Shown: positions 1 through 8,210 of the stretch, one piece after another
Layout of the letters: every line of letters starts with the position of its first letter
Position numbering within the stretch: the first letter of the stretch is position 1
Assembly (NCBI RefSeq): GCF_002252625.1
Contig: NZ_NQKW01000002.1
Location: forward strand, 186,001 to 250,000
DNA: 64,000 nucleotides
Reading direction: 5' to 3'
DNA from: Synechococcus sp. 1G10
GTDB lineage: Bacteria; Cyanobacteriota; Cyanobacteriia; PCC-6307; Cyanobiaceae
Made by a program: the position numbers and the translations under genes
The notes under the pieces: model-generated
Told to the model about the DNA's origin: nothing
What the model saw: only the letters and a program-made list of their open reading frames with translations
Databases searched by the model: none

Positions 1-1009
1 CTACAAGGGGGAGAAGGGCCTGGAAACCCAGGTGCAGCAGCGGGAGGACGACATCGACCCCACCGTCTCGCGCACAATCGAGCTGGAGGGACTCCCCTGC
101 GTGGTGCGGATCGGCCGTTTCGGCGCCTACCTCGAGGCCAAGCGGGTGGATGACGACGGCAACGAGGAGCTGATCAAGGCCACCCTTCCCCAGGAGATCA
201 CCCCGGGAGAACTCGATAGCGAGCAGGCCGAGCTGATCCTGCGCCAGAAGAGCGAAGGACCGGAATCCATCGGTGTCGATCCGGAATCCGGCGAAGCCAT
301 CTACTTGATATTCGGCCAGTACGGCCCCTACCTGCAGAGGGGGCAGGTGAGCGATGAGGTCCCCAAGCCGAAGCGAGCCTCCCTGCCCAAGGGCGTCAAA
401 CCCGAGGAACTCAGCCTTGAAGATGCCCTCGGCCTGCTGCGGCTGCCGCGCCAGCTCGGGGAGCACCCGGACGGCGGCAAGGTTCAGGCGGGTCTAGGCC
501 GCTTTGGCCCCTATGTGGTGCACGACAAGGGCAAAGGCGAAAAGGATTACCGTTCGCTCAAGGCCGAGGACGACGTGCTGGCAGTGGACCTGTCGCGGGC
601 CCTGGAGCTGCTGGCCATGCCCAAGCGCGGCCGGGGCGGGCGCACCGCCCTGCGCGATCTCGGCACTCCCGAAGGCGCGAGCGAAGCCATCCAGGTCTTC
701 GATGGCCCCTACGGCCTCTACGTAAAGCAGGGCAAGGTCAATGCCTCCCTGCCCGAGGGCACCGGCGCCGAGGCCGTCACTCTCGAGCAGGCCGTCGAGT
801 TGCTGGCGGCCAAGGCCACCAGCGGCAAGAGCAAGACCGGTAAAACCGGTGCGACGAAAGCAGCCGCCAGCAAGGCAGGCTCGTCAAAGGCCAAGCCCAA
901 AGCCCAGCCCAAGGCAGCCGCTGCCGGCAAGCCCAAGGTCCCCTCCACCACCAAGACGGGCCGCCCCAGGGCCAGCTCGGTGCGCATCATCCAGGCTGGC
1001 TCGGGCTGA
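1..1009 (+). CDS. topA: DNA topoisomerase I, C-terminal part (5' end outside window)
   Basis: The reading frame is open from base 2, so this is the 3' end of a gene that starts upstream; about 335 residues are visible. Four copies of the topoisomerase C-terminal repeat can be read, each with a G-x-(F/Y)-G-x-Y core (GRFGAYLE, GQYGPYLQ, GRFGPYVV, GPYGLYVK). These bind single-stranded DNA in type IA enzymes that relax negative supercoils. The catalytic Toprim and tyrosine domains are not in the window. The last 75 or so residues form a Lys/Ala/Pro-rich basic tail, probably a non-specific DNA contact. The stop overlaps the next start by one base (TGATG), so the lipoprotein gene is probably translationally coupled. 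Confidence 0.93.
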   Translation, partial: YKGEKGLETQVQQREDDIDPTVSRTIELEGLPCVVRIGRFGAYLEAKRVDDDGNEELIKATLPQEITPGELDSEQAELILRQKSEGPESIGVDPESGEAIYLIFGQYGPYLQRGQVSDEVPKPKRASLPKGVKPEELSLEDALGLLRLPRQLGEHPDGGKVQAGLGRFGPYVVHDKGKGEKDYRSLKAEDDVLAVDLSRALELLAMPKRGRGGRTALRDLGTPEGASEAIQVFDGPYGLYVKQGKVNASLPEGTGAEAVTLEQAVELLAAKATSGKSKTGKTGATKAAASKAGSSKAKPKAQPKAAAAGKPKVPSTTKTGRPRASSVRIIQAGSG

Positions 1010-1596
1010 TGGCCCGCCCCCTGATCCATGGCCTCAGCCTGGCGGGGTTGGCGGGCGTTCTGCTCGCTGCCCTGTCCGCCTGCAGCGGCACTCCTCTCGG
1101 TGATCGTCTCTCCGGCAGTTTCGGAGCACCGGCCACCCCTGCCGCTGCTCCGGGGAGTTCCACCGACACCAGATCAGAGGCCGGCGCCGGCAATGCCACT
1201 GGAGCGGCAGGGACCAGTCCTGCCGCCGGAAAAGCCGCCGCGCCGCCCCCGTCCCCTTCGCCCACCTCGCCGGCAGGCACGGCCGGGGCGAGCGGATCTG
1301 CCAAGCCTGGTGAGGCGGCTCCCACCAAGCCCGCCAAGCCAGTCGCCAGCCTCCAGGGGGCAGGGTCCGCCCCACGCTCCCCCGCCAGTTCTGCTGCTTA
1401 CCGAATCACCATCAAGCTGCCCGGGGCTGATCCCTCCGCCCCCGCCGAGCTGGTCACGGAGGCCCTGCGGGCAGCGGGGGTGAGTTTCGAAGTGGAGACG
1501 ATCGAGCGGATGCCATCAGAGGGCGGCCGTGCCACCGCTCCTGCGGGTGCCAATGCGGCCGCTCCGGCCTCCAGCCCTGCCCCGGCCCCCCGCTGA
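1009..1596 (+). CDS. Putative lipoprotein, Ala/Pro-rich
   Basis: A 195-residue protein with a short basic N-terminus, a hydrophobic segment and a lipobox-like LSAC at about residues 22-25, so it is probably lipidated and membrane-anchored. Most of the rest (about 30-125) is low-complexity Ala/Pro/Gly/Ser/Thr. A more ordered segment follows (YRITIKLPGADP onward, about 126-170) that looks like a small alpha/beta unit and may be the functional part. The ATG overlaps the topA stop by one base. I recognise no family. The position after topA and before a DUF2232 gene is typical of picocyanobacteria, as far as I recall, but gives no function. Confidence 0.8.
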   Translation: MARPLIHGLSLAGLAGVLLAALSACSGTPLGDRLSGSFGAPATPAAAPGSSTDTRSEAGAGNATGAAGTSPAAGKAAAPPPSPSPTSPAGTAGASGSAKPGEAAPTKPAKPVASLQGAGSAPRSPASSAAYRITIKLPGADPSAPAELVTEALRAAGVSFEVETIERMPSEGGRATAPAGANAAAPASSPAPAPR

Positions 1597-1606
1597 GCCT
1601 GCTGCG

Positions 1607-2269
1607 ATGCATCCCTCGTCTCCCCCCACCACCAGCCTCAGCCCCCGCCAGGCCCGCCAGTTGGTGGAAACTGCCTATCTGGCCTCAGCCACCGCCCTGC
1701 TCTGGGCGGGCCTCTACTACCTGCCCGTGGGGGGAGCCCTGTTTCGACTGGCCCTGCCCCTCCCCCTGGCCCTTCTGCAGGTGCGTCAGGGCTGGAGGTC
1801 CGGTTGGGAGGGGGCGGTGGTGGCGTCTCTGCTGCTGGTGGCGCTGATGGGCCCGATCCGTGGGCCCCTGGTGCTTTTCCCCTACGGACTGCTGGCCCTG
1901 TGGCTTGGTTGGGGCTGGGGTGCCCGGCGCAGCTGGTGGCTCACCTGGGGCGTGGGCCTGCTGATCGGCAGTGGTGGCTTTCTGGTGCGGGTGGCAGTTC
2001 TCTCGCTCCTGCTGGGGGAGAACCTCTGGGTATTGATCACCGCCGCTGCCGCCGGTTTGCTCGAGCGCCTCAGCTCGCTGCTCAACCTGGGGGTCGGCCC
2101 CGACCTGCTGCAGGTGCAGCTGATGGCCCTGGCTCTGGTGCTGGTGCAGAACCTGATCTACGTGCTGGCGCTCCATGCAGTGGCTTACTGGATCTTCCCC
2201 CGGTTGCAGGCCCCGATCACTGAGCCGCCACCCCAGTTGCGTTCCCTGGTGACGCTCGATCCCCTCTGA
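1607..2269 (+). CDS. DUF2232-type integral membrane protein
   Basis: A 220-residue, very hydrophobic protein with about six predicted membrane segments, resembling the DUF2232 (YybS-like) family. A longer frame reaches back to 1529, but the ATG at 1607 lies just after the lipoprotein stop and avoids a Pro-rich artefactual N-terminus, so I prefer it. DUF2232 proteins are thought to be membrane proteins related to S components of transporters, but the substrate is unknown. The family call is from hydropathy, length and gene order (topA - lipoprotein - this gene - CobT-like), not from a catalytic motif. Confidence 0.78.
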   Translation: MHPSSPPTTSLSPRQARQLVETAYLASATALLWAGLYYLPVGGALFRLALPLPLALLQVRQGWRSGWEGAVVASLLLVALMGPIRGPLVLFPYGLLALWLGWGWGARRSWWLTWGVGLLIGSGGFLVRVAVLSLLLGENLWVLITAAAAGLLERLSSLLNLGVGPDLLQVQLMALALVLVQNLIYVLALHAVAYWIFPRLQAPITEPPPQLRSLVTLDPL

Positions 2270-2275
2270 TTCCCC

Positions 2276-3451
2276 TTGATCAGCCTCTGCGGTGACCCTG
2301 ACCAGGCCCGTCGCTGGTGTGAGCACCTAGCCCGCGACTGGCCCGCCAGCAAGATCCTGTTACTTCTGGCTGGTACCGATACAGCGGCGGTGCCAGGCAT
2401 CTCCGCTGCCGGAGCCACCCCTGAGGTGCGTCTCCACACCGCCGCCGCCGACGCGGAGCTGCTCCTGCTCGGCCCGTCGGGGCAGCGGCCCCACGCCTTG
2501 CCACCTCTGCCCGCCGGGGTCAGCCCGGCCCTGATTTCCCATGTGGTCTGCCGGGAGCTGTCTCTGGTGCCGCTGGTGGCCGACCTGGGCTGCGCCGTGG
2601 CACCAGCGGTCTCCCACCTGCGCCTGGGCGGCACGCCGGCCCGTTGCCTCAGCAGCGGAGCCGCGATGCCGAGGCAACGGGTGGAGCGGCTGCTGCGCCT
2701 GGGCCAGCGCTGGGGAGCCCGCTGGTGTGCGGCTCACCATGACACCGCGACGGGCGAGCCGCCTCCGGTGTTGATTGCCGAATGCGTGCCGGGGGGCACC
2801 AGCACGGCTCAGGCGGTGCTCACTGGGCTGGGGGTGGAAGCTGCGGGTCTGGTGAGCGGCAGCCTGCGCCAGCCGGCCCATGGGCTCAAGAGCGAGCTCA
2901 CGGCTCGCGGGCTGGCGGCGGCGGGGCTGGGGTTGGGGCTTGCTGAGGCTCAGCCGGTTCCCGGAGCGCTGCCGGCGCTCGATCCCCTGGCGGTGCTCTC
3001 CGCCGTGGGCGATCCGATGCAGGCCCTTGCCGCGGGACTGTTGCTGGGGATCGCCGGCCGACGGGTACCGGTGCTGCTGGCCGGGGGCAGCCAGATGGCC
3101 GCCGTGCTGGCCCTGGCCCTGGCCCTGGCACCGGCCAGCCAGCGCACCTGCCTGGCAAACCATGGGGCCATCGCCACCACCGCCTGGGTGGCCCAGGAGC
3201 CCGGCAGCGACCTCAGCCTGTTGCTGGAGCGCCTCGGGGAGCGCTGGGGAGTCAGGCCGATGGCCTTTGCCAGTTCTCTGCGCTTTGGCGCCTGCCGCAG
3301 TGTTGCCCTGCGCGACTACGAGCGGGGGTACGTCAAGGAGGGGGTAGGGGCCGGCGGTCTCGCCCTGCTCTGGGAGCTGAGCGGCCGCTCCCCAGCTGCA
3401 CTGGCTGCCGCCTGCGATCAGGCGATGCAGGAGCTGCAGGACAGCATCTGA
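2276..3451 (+). CDS. CobT-like (TIGR00303-type) protein
   Basis: A 391-residue protein resembling the cyanobacterial/archaeal branch of nicotinate-nucleotide-dimethylbenzimidazole phosphoribosyltransferases. CobT activates the lower ligand base of cobalamin. Support is the overall pattern and a Gly-rich segment GGSQMAAVLALA near residue 270, which resembles the CobT active-site glycine region. The start is a TTG six bases after the previous stop; no better ATG is near. Picocyanobacteria make pseudocobalamin with adenine as lower base, so the real substrate may differ from dimethylbenzimidazole. A second cobalamin gene (cobM) lies 25 kb away in the window. Confidence 0.75.
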   Translation: MISLCGDPDQARRWCEHLARDWPASKILLLLAGTDTAAVPGISAAGATPEVRLHTAAADAELLLLGPSGQRPHALPPLPAGVSPALISHVVCRELSLVPLVADLGCAVAPAVSHLRLGGTPARCLSSGAAMPRQRVERLLRLGQRWGARWCAAHHDTATGEPPPVLIAECVPGGTSTAQAVLTGLGVEAAGLVSGSLRQPAHGLKSELTARGLAAAGLGLGLAEAQPVPGALPALDPLAVLSAVGDPMQALAAGLLLGIAGRRVPVLLAGGSQMAAVLALALALAPASQRTCLANHGAIATTAWVAQEPGSDLSLLLERLGERWGVRPMAFASSLRFGACRSVALRDYERGYVKEGVGAGGLALLWELSGRSPAALAAACDQAMQELQDSI

Positions 3452-3471
3452 TCGCCTCCTAGGGTCCAGCC

Positions 3472-4539
3472 ATGCAGGCCGATCCCCGTCCTCTCAGCTG
3501 CTCCATGAGCCGCCGCAGGCTGCTGCAGCTCTCTGCCGTTGCAGGCCTGGGCCTGGTGGGGGGCTGCGGTCGGGGCACCAGCGTGCAGCTGGTCTACGGG
3601 CGTGGCGAGCTGCCTGCTGTCTGGGCAAAACGACTGCCGGATCCCTGGCGGGCCCAGGCCGTGGAAGGCCCCGAAGCGGTGCTCTCCGCCCGCGCTGCCG
3701 CCCTGGTGCAGCTGGGGGACGGCTGGCTGGAGGCGACGGATGCCGATGCCTGGCAACCATTCGTGTCGGCGGGCTCCCCTGCCTCAGCTGAGCTCTGGGA
3801 GGGGCTGGCGCCCGAGGCCCAGCCACTCACCCGCCTGTTCCGCCCTGAACCGGCCCCGGCTCTGGCCTACCCCTGGTCCTTCGGGACCTGGTTGCTGGTG
3901 CTGCGCAACCGCCGCGACCTGGTGGACCGCGCAGCTGAGGGTTGGTCGCTGCTGCTGGACCCGAGCCTGCGAGGTCAGCTGCTGCTGCCCTCCTCGCCGC
4001 GGCTGGTGATCGATCTGGCCCTGCGTCAGCTGGGGTTGCCTCCAGACGCTCCGGCCAGTCTCAGCGACCCTCGCCTGGGTGATCAGCTCAGCCGGCTGCG
4101 CGGCCAGGCCGCTGCCTTCGATGATCGCGATGGCCTCAACCTGCTGCTCACAGGCGAAGTGGAGGCCGCCGTGCTGCCCAGCCAACGGGTGCTGCCGCTG
4201 CTGCGCAGCGATACCCGCCTGAGCGCCCTGCTGCCCGCCAGCGGTTCTGCCCTCTGGTGGAACCTGCTGCTGCGCCCGGCCCAGACCAGGGAGGTTCCGC
4301 CGCTGCGCTGGTTGCTGCAGGCCCGGGAAGCGCCCCTGCTCAGCCGTCTGCTGGCGGCAGGCTGGGTGCCGCCGCTGCGTCGGGACCTTCTGGCCGCTGC
4401 GCTCTCCAGCTGGCCGCCGGCGGTGGCGGCCCTCCTCTATCCGGCGCCGGCCGTGCTGGCGCGCTGCACCTCCCTGCCGCTGCTGGCGCAGGAGCAGCGC
4501 CGCGAGTTGCAATCGCTCTGGGACCGCAGCGGCTCCTAG
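3472..4539 (+). CDS. Solute-binding-protein-like lipoprotein with Tat-type signal
   Basis: A 355-residue protein. The N-terminus has SRRRLLQL followed by a hydrophobic stretch and VGGC, i.e. a twin-arginine-like signal with a lipobox, so it is probably exported and anchored at the membrane. The remainder resembles type 2 periplasmic binding proteins of the polyamine/iron class. A second ATG at 3505 (MSRRRLL) would give a cleaner signal and may be the true start. No permease or ATPase is adjacent, so a transport role is unproven. The stop shares a palindromic CTAG with the convergent aldo/keto reductase gene. Confidence 0.65.
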   Translation: MQADPRPLSCSMSRRRLLQLSAVAGLGLVGGCGRGTSVQLVYGRGELPAVWAKRLPDPWRAQAVEGPEAVLSARAAALVQLGDGWLEATDADAWQPFVSAGSPASAELWEGLAPEAQPLTRLFRPEPAPALAYPWSFGTWLLVLRNRRDLVDRAAEGWSLLLDPSLRGQLLLPSSPRLVIDLALRQLGLPPDAPASLSDPRLGDQLSRLRGQAAAFDDRDGLNLLLTGEVEAAVLPSQRVLPLLRSDTRLSALLPASGSALWWNLLLRPAQTREVPPLRWLLQAREAPLLSRLLAAGWVPPLRRDLLAAALSSWPPAVAALLYPAPAVLARCTSLPLLAQEQRRELQSLWDRSGS

Positions 4540-5714
4540 CCCCAGAGCCGGCGCCTAGGGGCAGCCGCCAGGCGCCGGTGGGTGTCGGCCAGAAGGGCGG
4601 GGATCTCCAGCCCATGGGGGCAGCGGGGCAGGCAGGCGCCGCAGCTGTGGCAGGCACTGGCATCGAGCGCTTCCCACCAGTGGCCGGCCCGGCCGATCAG
4701 GTTGTAGCGCTCGCTCGCGAAGGTCTCCATGCCATGGCCCAGGGCCAGATTGCGCAGGCGCAGCAGTTCAGGTATCGGGACACCGCTCGGGCAGGGCAGG
4801 CAGGCCCGGCATTGGCCGCAGCGCTCGGCACCGAGGCGGCTTTGGCCGCTGGCCTCCAGATGGCGGAGGGCATGGAGCTCCTGGTTGTCCAGGGGGCCGG
4901 CGGCGGACTTCAGTTGCCCGGCCAGCTCAAGATCCTGCCTTCGCTCGGCACCGAGGGTCAGGCTGCTGATCCCCTTGGCCAGCAGGTATCTGTAGGCCAG
5001 TCGCAGGGGCTCCAGGGGCGCGCAGTCGGCTATCAGCTCTGGGGGAGGGTCGTAGAGGCGTCCGCCCTTGTCGGCCGGAGAAATGGCCAGAACCCCAATG
5101 CCCCCGGCCAGGGCCCGCTGGGCCAGGGGCACCCGCTCCTGATCGAAGAGGTGCAGGTGCAGGCTGCAGAAGCTGAACCGCCCGCTGGCGAGGGCCTGCT
5201 CAATCAGGGGGGTGGAGCCATGGCTGCTGAACCCCAGCTGACCCACCAGCCCCTGCGCCAGGGCCCACTCCAGCAGCCGCGCCCCCTCCCCTTCCAGGGC
5301 CCACGCCAGGTGCTCGGGCCTGTTGAGCCCATGCACCGCGAGGTTGTCGAGGCGGTGGACCCCCAGCCTTTGCAGGCTGCCGAACAGCTGGGCCTGGCCG
5401 CTCTCGAGTGAGGCGCCGGGGAGGATCTTGCTGGTGAGCACAAGCTCGGCGCGGTCTCCTGGGCGGCTGGTGGCGATCCTGTCCAGGGCCTGGCCCAGAC
5501 AGGCCTCGGCCGGCCCGTAGGAAGGGGCTGTTTCGACGTGGTTGATGCCGGCGTCAAGGGCGGCCTCCAGCACCTCCAGCATCTGCTCGGGGCTGCCGGT
5601 GGCTCGCATCGTGCCGAGGGTGAACAGGGAAATCCCAGGACCGGAGCCCAACGGACGCCGCTCAGGTGGCACGCCGGCCTCAGGAGTTGCTGGAGGAGGG
5701 TGCTGGAGGTTCAT
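4536..5714 (-). CDS. Aldo/keto reductase with C-terminal 4Fe-4S ferredoxin-like domain
   Basis: A 392-residue protein. The first 270 or so residues form an aldo/keto reductase barrel (GTMRATGS near the start, then an ETAPSYG motif carrying the usual Asp/Tyr region). The C-terminus carries two Cys clusters: CGQCRACLPCP and CHSCGACLPRCP, the second a classical C-x2-C-x2-C-x3-CP iron-sulphur motif. This AKR-plus-ferredoxin form is found in cyanobacteria and anaerobes; the substrate is unknown. The frame extends to 5804 but the ATG at 5714 is preferred, because the extra 30 residues are low-complexity and overlap the DUF151 tail. Even so, this start lies within the upstream gene by about 35 bases. 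Confidence 0.85.
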   Translation of the reverse strand: MNLQHPPPATPEAGVPPERRPLGSGPGISLFTLGTMRATGSPEQMLEVLEAALDAGINHVETAPSYGPAEACLGQALDRIATSRPGDRAELVLTSKILPGASLESGQAQLFGSLQRLGVHRLDNLAVHGLNRPEHLAWALEGEGARLLEWALAQGLVGQLGFSSHGSTPLIEQALASGRFSFCSLHLHLFDQERVPLAQRALAGGIGVLAISPADKGGRLYDPPPELIADCAPLEPLRLAYRYLLAKGISSLTLGAERRQDLELAGQLKSAAGPLDNQELHALRHLEASGQSRLGAERCGQCRACLPCPSGVPIPELLRLRNLALGHGMETFASERYNLIGRAGHWWEALDASACHSCGACLPRCPHGLEIPALLADTHRRLAAAPRRRLWG

Positions 5715-6318
5715 CCATCGGACCATTGGTGGAACCGTTGTCCGCAGCACCTGGGCCCGGCTCGTCGTCACCACCGTCGTCGTCGCGACTTTCGGGGTTG
5801 TCACTGTCAGGGTTGTCCTGGCGCTGGGCCCGGCTGAGGTTGCGGATCAGCTCAGCGGGGCTCACCTGGTCGAGAAAGCGGCGGAAATCGGCCTTTTCCT
5901 CGGCATCGGCCTCGGAATCCACTGGGATCGAGGCGTCGGCCACCACCTCCTCCAGCATCCAGATCCCGCTGCCGGTGCGCAGGGCCAGGGCGATCGCGTC
6001 GCTGGGCCGGCAATCGAGTTCGCTGGCCTCGCCGTCGGAGTCGGTGAGCTTGAGCACGGCACGGAAGGTGGCGTCCTCGATCGAGTGGATGATCACCCGC
6101 TCCAGGCTGACCCCGCCCACGGCCATCAGGGAGGCCATCAGGTCGTGGCTGAGGGGACGGGGCGGAGTCGTTCCCCCCAGGCCCGCGAGGATGTTCTGGG
6201 CCTGGGCCTGGTCGATCCAGATCGGCACCTGCCGGCGGCCGGAGGGATCCCGCAACAGCACGATCGGGCTGCGGCTGGCCGCATCCAGGGCGATTCCGGC
6301 AACGCGCATCTCCACCAT
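5680..6318 (-). CDS. DUF151 / bifunctional nuclease family protein
   Basis: A 212-residue protein starting at MVEMRVAGIALD. The core (about residues 1-140) matches the DUF151 bifunctional-nuclease fold: an N-terminal strand pair, PIVLLRD, a VPIWIDQAQA segment, and CRPSDAIALALR, the most conserved family block. The last 60 residues are acidic and disordered (Asp/Asn/Ser/Pro-rich), a common cyanobacterial extension. Plant and archaeal homologues have nuclease activity; the bacterial role is not settled. A longer frame reaches 6381 but would run into the divergent ribE start. Transcribed ahead of the aldo/keto reductase. Confidence 0.85.
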   Translation of the reverse strand: MVEMRVAGIALDAASRSPIVLLRDPSGRRQVPIWIDQAQAQNILAGLGGTTPPRPLSHDLMASLMAVGGVSLERVIIHSIEDATFRAVLKLTDSDGEASELDCRPSDAIALALRTGSGIWMLEEVVADASIPVDSEADAEEKADFRRFLDQVSPAELIRNLSRAQRQDNPDSDNPESRDDDGGDDEPGPGAADNGSTNGPMDEPPAPSSSNS

Positions 6319-6373
6319 GGTCCTGCAGCGCTGGGCCTTTATCCGATTATGACCAGGAGCGCCGCAACCTCCC

Positions 6374-7024
6374 ATGTTCACCGGTCTGGTTCAGGCGGTT
6401 GGCCGCCTGCGGCGCCACCCCCATGGCGTGACCATCGAGGGTCTGAGCGGTCTCGATCCCCTTGCCCTTGGTGACAGCGTGGCGGTGGACGGGGTCTGCC
6501 TCACGGTCAGTGCCCTGATGGCGGATGCCTTCCTTGCCGATGTCAGTGAGGAGACGCTGCGGCGCAGCACCCTGGCCAACAAGGCCGAGGCCGGCGCGGC
6601 CGTGAATCTGGAGCCGGCGCTGCGTCTTTCGGATCGCCTGGGGGGGCACCTGGTCAGCGGCCATGTCGATGGCGTGGGCGAAGTGCTGGCGGTGTCACAG
6701 GAAGCAGGCTCCTGGCGTCTGGAGCTTGCCTGGGAGGATCCCGCCTATGGCCGCTATGTCTGCGACAAAGCCAGCGTGGCGGTCGACGGCATCAGCCTGA
6801 CGGTGGCGGGCAGCAGCCCGGCCGGGGAGCGCTTCTGGATCGCTGTGATCCCTCACACCTGGGGCAGCACCACGCTGATAGAGCGGCAGGTGGGCGACCG
6901 GGTCAACCTGGAGGCGGATCTGCTGGCGAAGTACACAGAACGCTTGCTGAAGCAGGAGTCGCACCCTCGGGCTTCGGCGCCGCCTCTGGACCGGTCCTGG
7001 CTGGCGGAGCATGGTTGGGGCTGA
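6374..7024 (+). CDS. ribE: Riboflavin synthase, alpha subunit
   Basis: A 216-residue protein starting MFTGLVQAVG, the signature start of riboflavin synthase. It shows the two lumazine-binding repeats: the first contains GDSVAVDGVCLTV (about 35-48), the second begins SDRLGGHLVSGHVDGVG (about 87) and repeats SVAVDGISLTV. The enzyme dismutates two 6,7-dimethyl-8-ribityllumazine molecules into riboflavin. The gene is divergent from DUF151, and its 3' end lies 50-80 bases before the next plus-strand gene. Confidence 0.97.
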   Translation: MFTGLVQAVGRLRRHPHGVTIEGLSGLDPLALGDSVAVDGVCLTVSALMADAFLADVSEETLRRSTLANKAEAGAAVNLEPALRLSDRLGGHLVSGHVDGVGEVLAVSQEAGSWRLELAWEDPAYGRYVCDKASVAVDGISLTVAGSSPAGERFWIAVIPHTWGSTTLIERQVGDRVNLEADLLAKYTERLLKQESHPRASAPPLDRSWLAEHGWG

Positions 7025-7100
7025 TCAGGAATGCCAGCCCCGGCCTGGGTCCCCGGAGACTCGCCGTAGCCTGATGAAAGTCGACGCTGACAGGGCCGCC

Positions 7101-7697
7101 ATGACCTCGCCGCTCCCGCCCCTGCGCCCGCTCGATCAGCGTCAGGTGGCCGCCCTGCGCACCTTCACCATCGCCGAAGGGGTGCTGATGCTGGTGCTGG
7201 GGGTGCTGGCGCTGGTGTTTCCGGTGGTGGCCTCCTTCTGGATCACGGCGATGGTGGCCCTGGCCTTCCTGGTGGGGGGTCTGGTGGGTTGGATCGACAA
7301 CCTGGTGAGGGGCCGTCAGCTCAGTCGCCGCCACACCTTCTGGCGGCTGGTGGTTTCGACCCTGTTCCTGGTGACCGGCGGCTGGATGATCTCCCAGTTC
7401 CGCGGAGGGCCACTGCAGATGGCCGATCAGGTGGCGGCCCTGTCCCTGGCCGTGGGCGTGGTCTTTCTGGTGGAAGGCCTGGTGGCGGTGCTGGTGGCGA
7501 TCAGCCACCGGGGTGCACCTGGATGGGTCTGGGGCCTGCTCAACGGCCTTGTCACCCTGGTGCTCGGTGCCTTGATCCTGTCGATGAAACTGGGTGGTCA
7601 GCTCTCGGTGCTGGGGATTCTGGTGGGGGTGAGCTTCCTGTTCAGCGGTATCGACCTGCTGGCCTTCGGCGCCGGATTCCATCCCGAAGAGGACTGA
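7101..7697 (+). CDS. HdeD-like / DUF308 membrane protein
   Basis: A hydrophobic protein of 198 residues with about six transmembrane segments in three pairs, the pattern of the DUF308/HdeD family (HdeD in enterobacteria is an acid-resistance membrane protein; the cyanobacterial role is unknown). The first segment begins about residue 21 (AEGVLMLVLGVLAL). Start choice is open: ATG at 7101 gives MTSPLPPLRP; ATG at 7074 adds nine residues; a frame from 7011 would overlap ribE. None has a strong ribosome-binding site. It follows ribE directly and is convergent with cyAbrB. Confidence 0.8.
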   Translation: MTSPLPPLRPLDQRQVAALRTFTIAEGVLMLVLGVLALVFPVVASFWITAMVALAFLVGGLVGWIDNLVRGRQLSRRHTFWRLVVSTLFLVTGGWMISQFRGGPLQMADQVAALSLAVGVVFLVEGLVAVLVAISHRGAPGWVWGLLNGLVTLVLGALILSMKLGGQLSVLGILVGVSFLFSGIDLLAFGAGFHPEED

Positions 7698-7724
7698 ATC
7701 GCCGCCTGATAACTGATCCGTTCT

Positions 7725-8150
7725 TCAGGGATGGGCCGGGGTGTTGGGGCCGGTTTCGGATTCTCCCCCGTCGCCATCAACGGAGAGCAGCCAGATCGCG
7801 CCGGTTTCGTGGTGGATCTGGATATGGAACTCCTGCCCGGGCTCCAGCCCCATGCGACGGGTGTAGGCATGGCCGATCAGCAGGTTGCCGTTGCCATGCA
7901 CGCGGGTGCGGAACTCGGCCTGGCGCCCCTTGCTAGCCCCTGAGCTGGCCGCACTTCCGCCCAGCCTGTAGCCCTTGGCTTCCACCAGAGCCCTGTAGAA
8001 ACTCTTCTTGAGGACCCGTCCCCCCGGGCTCACATAGCCGCAGCCCCGGGCGATTTCATCTTCCGAGCAGTTGCTCAGGGAGCGGGCCTTGTCGAGCAAC
8101 TCCTTGCCCTGGAGCATGGTTCTGCCGAGTGACGGCACGACATTCGACAT
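7725..8150 (-). CDS. cyAbrB-type transcriptional regulator
   Basis: A 141-residue protein of the cyanobacterial AbrB family. It has the typical N-terminal block LQGKELLDKARSL, the Arg/Lys-rich GGRVLKKSFYRAL, and a C-terminal AbrB-like DNA-binding fold (RTRVHGNGNLLIGHAYTRRM). In Synechocystis cyAbrB proteins act as global regulators of carbon/nitrogen balance and redox genes. An internal ATG at 8117 (MLQGKELL) would match the common start and remains possible. The gene is just downstream of ctaE on the same strand, 60 bases away, so it could be partly co-transcribed with the cytochrome oxidase genes. Confidence 0.88.
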   Translation of the reverse strand: MSNVVPSLGRTMLQGKELLDKARSLSNCSEDEIARGCGYVSPGGRVLKKSFYRALVEAKGYRLGGSAASSGASKGRQAEFRTRVHGNGNLLIGHAYTRRMGLEPGQEFHIQIHHETGAIWLLSVDGDGGESETGPNTPAHP

Positions 8151-8210
8151 GGTTTTAACAGTCCTGGCTCCGATTGTGGCCAGGGGGATGGAGATTCGGC
8201 AAGGGTCCCT

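Noticed and set aside
8163-8184. 6-bp inverted repeat CCTGGC/GCCAGG between ctaE and cyAbrB
   Set aside because: A 10-nt loop and no U-tract; could occur by chance. Not good enough as a terminator.
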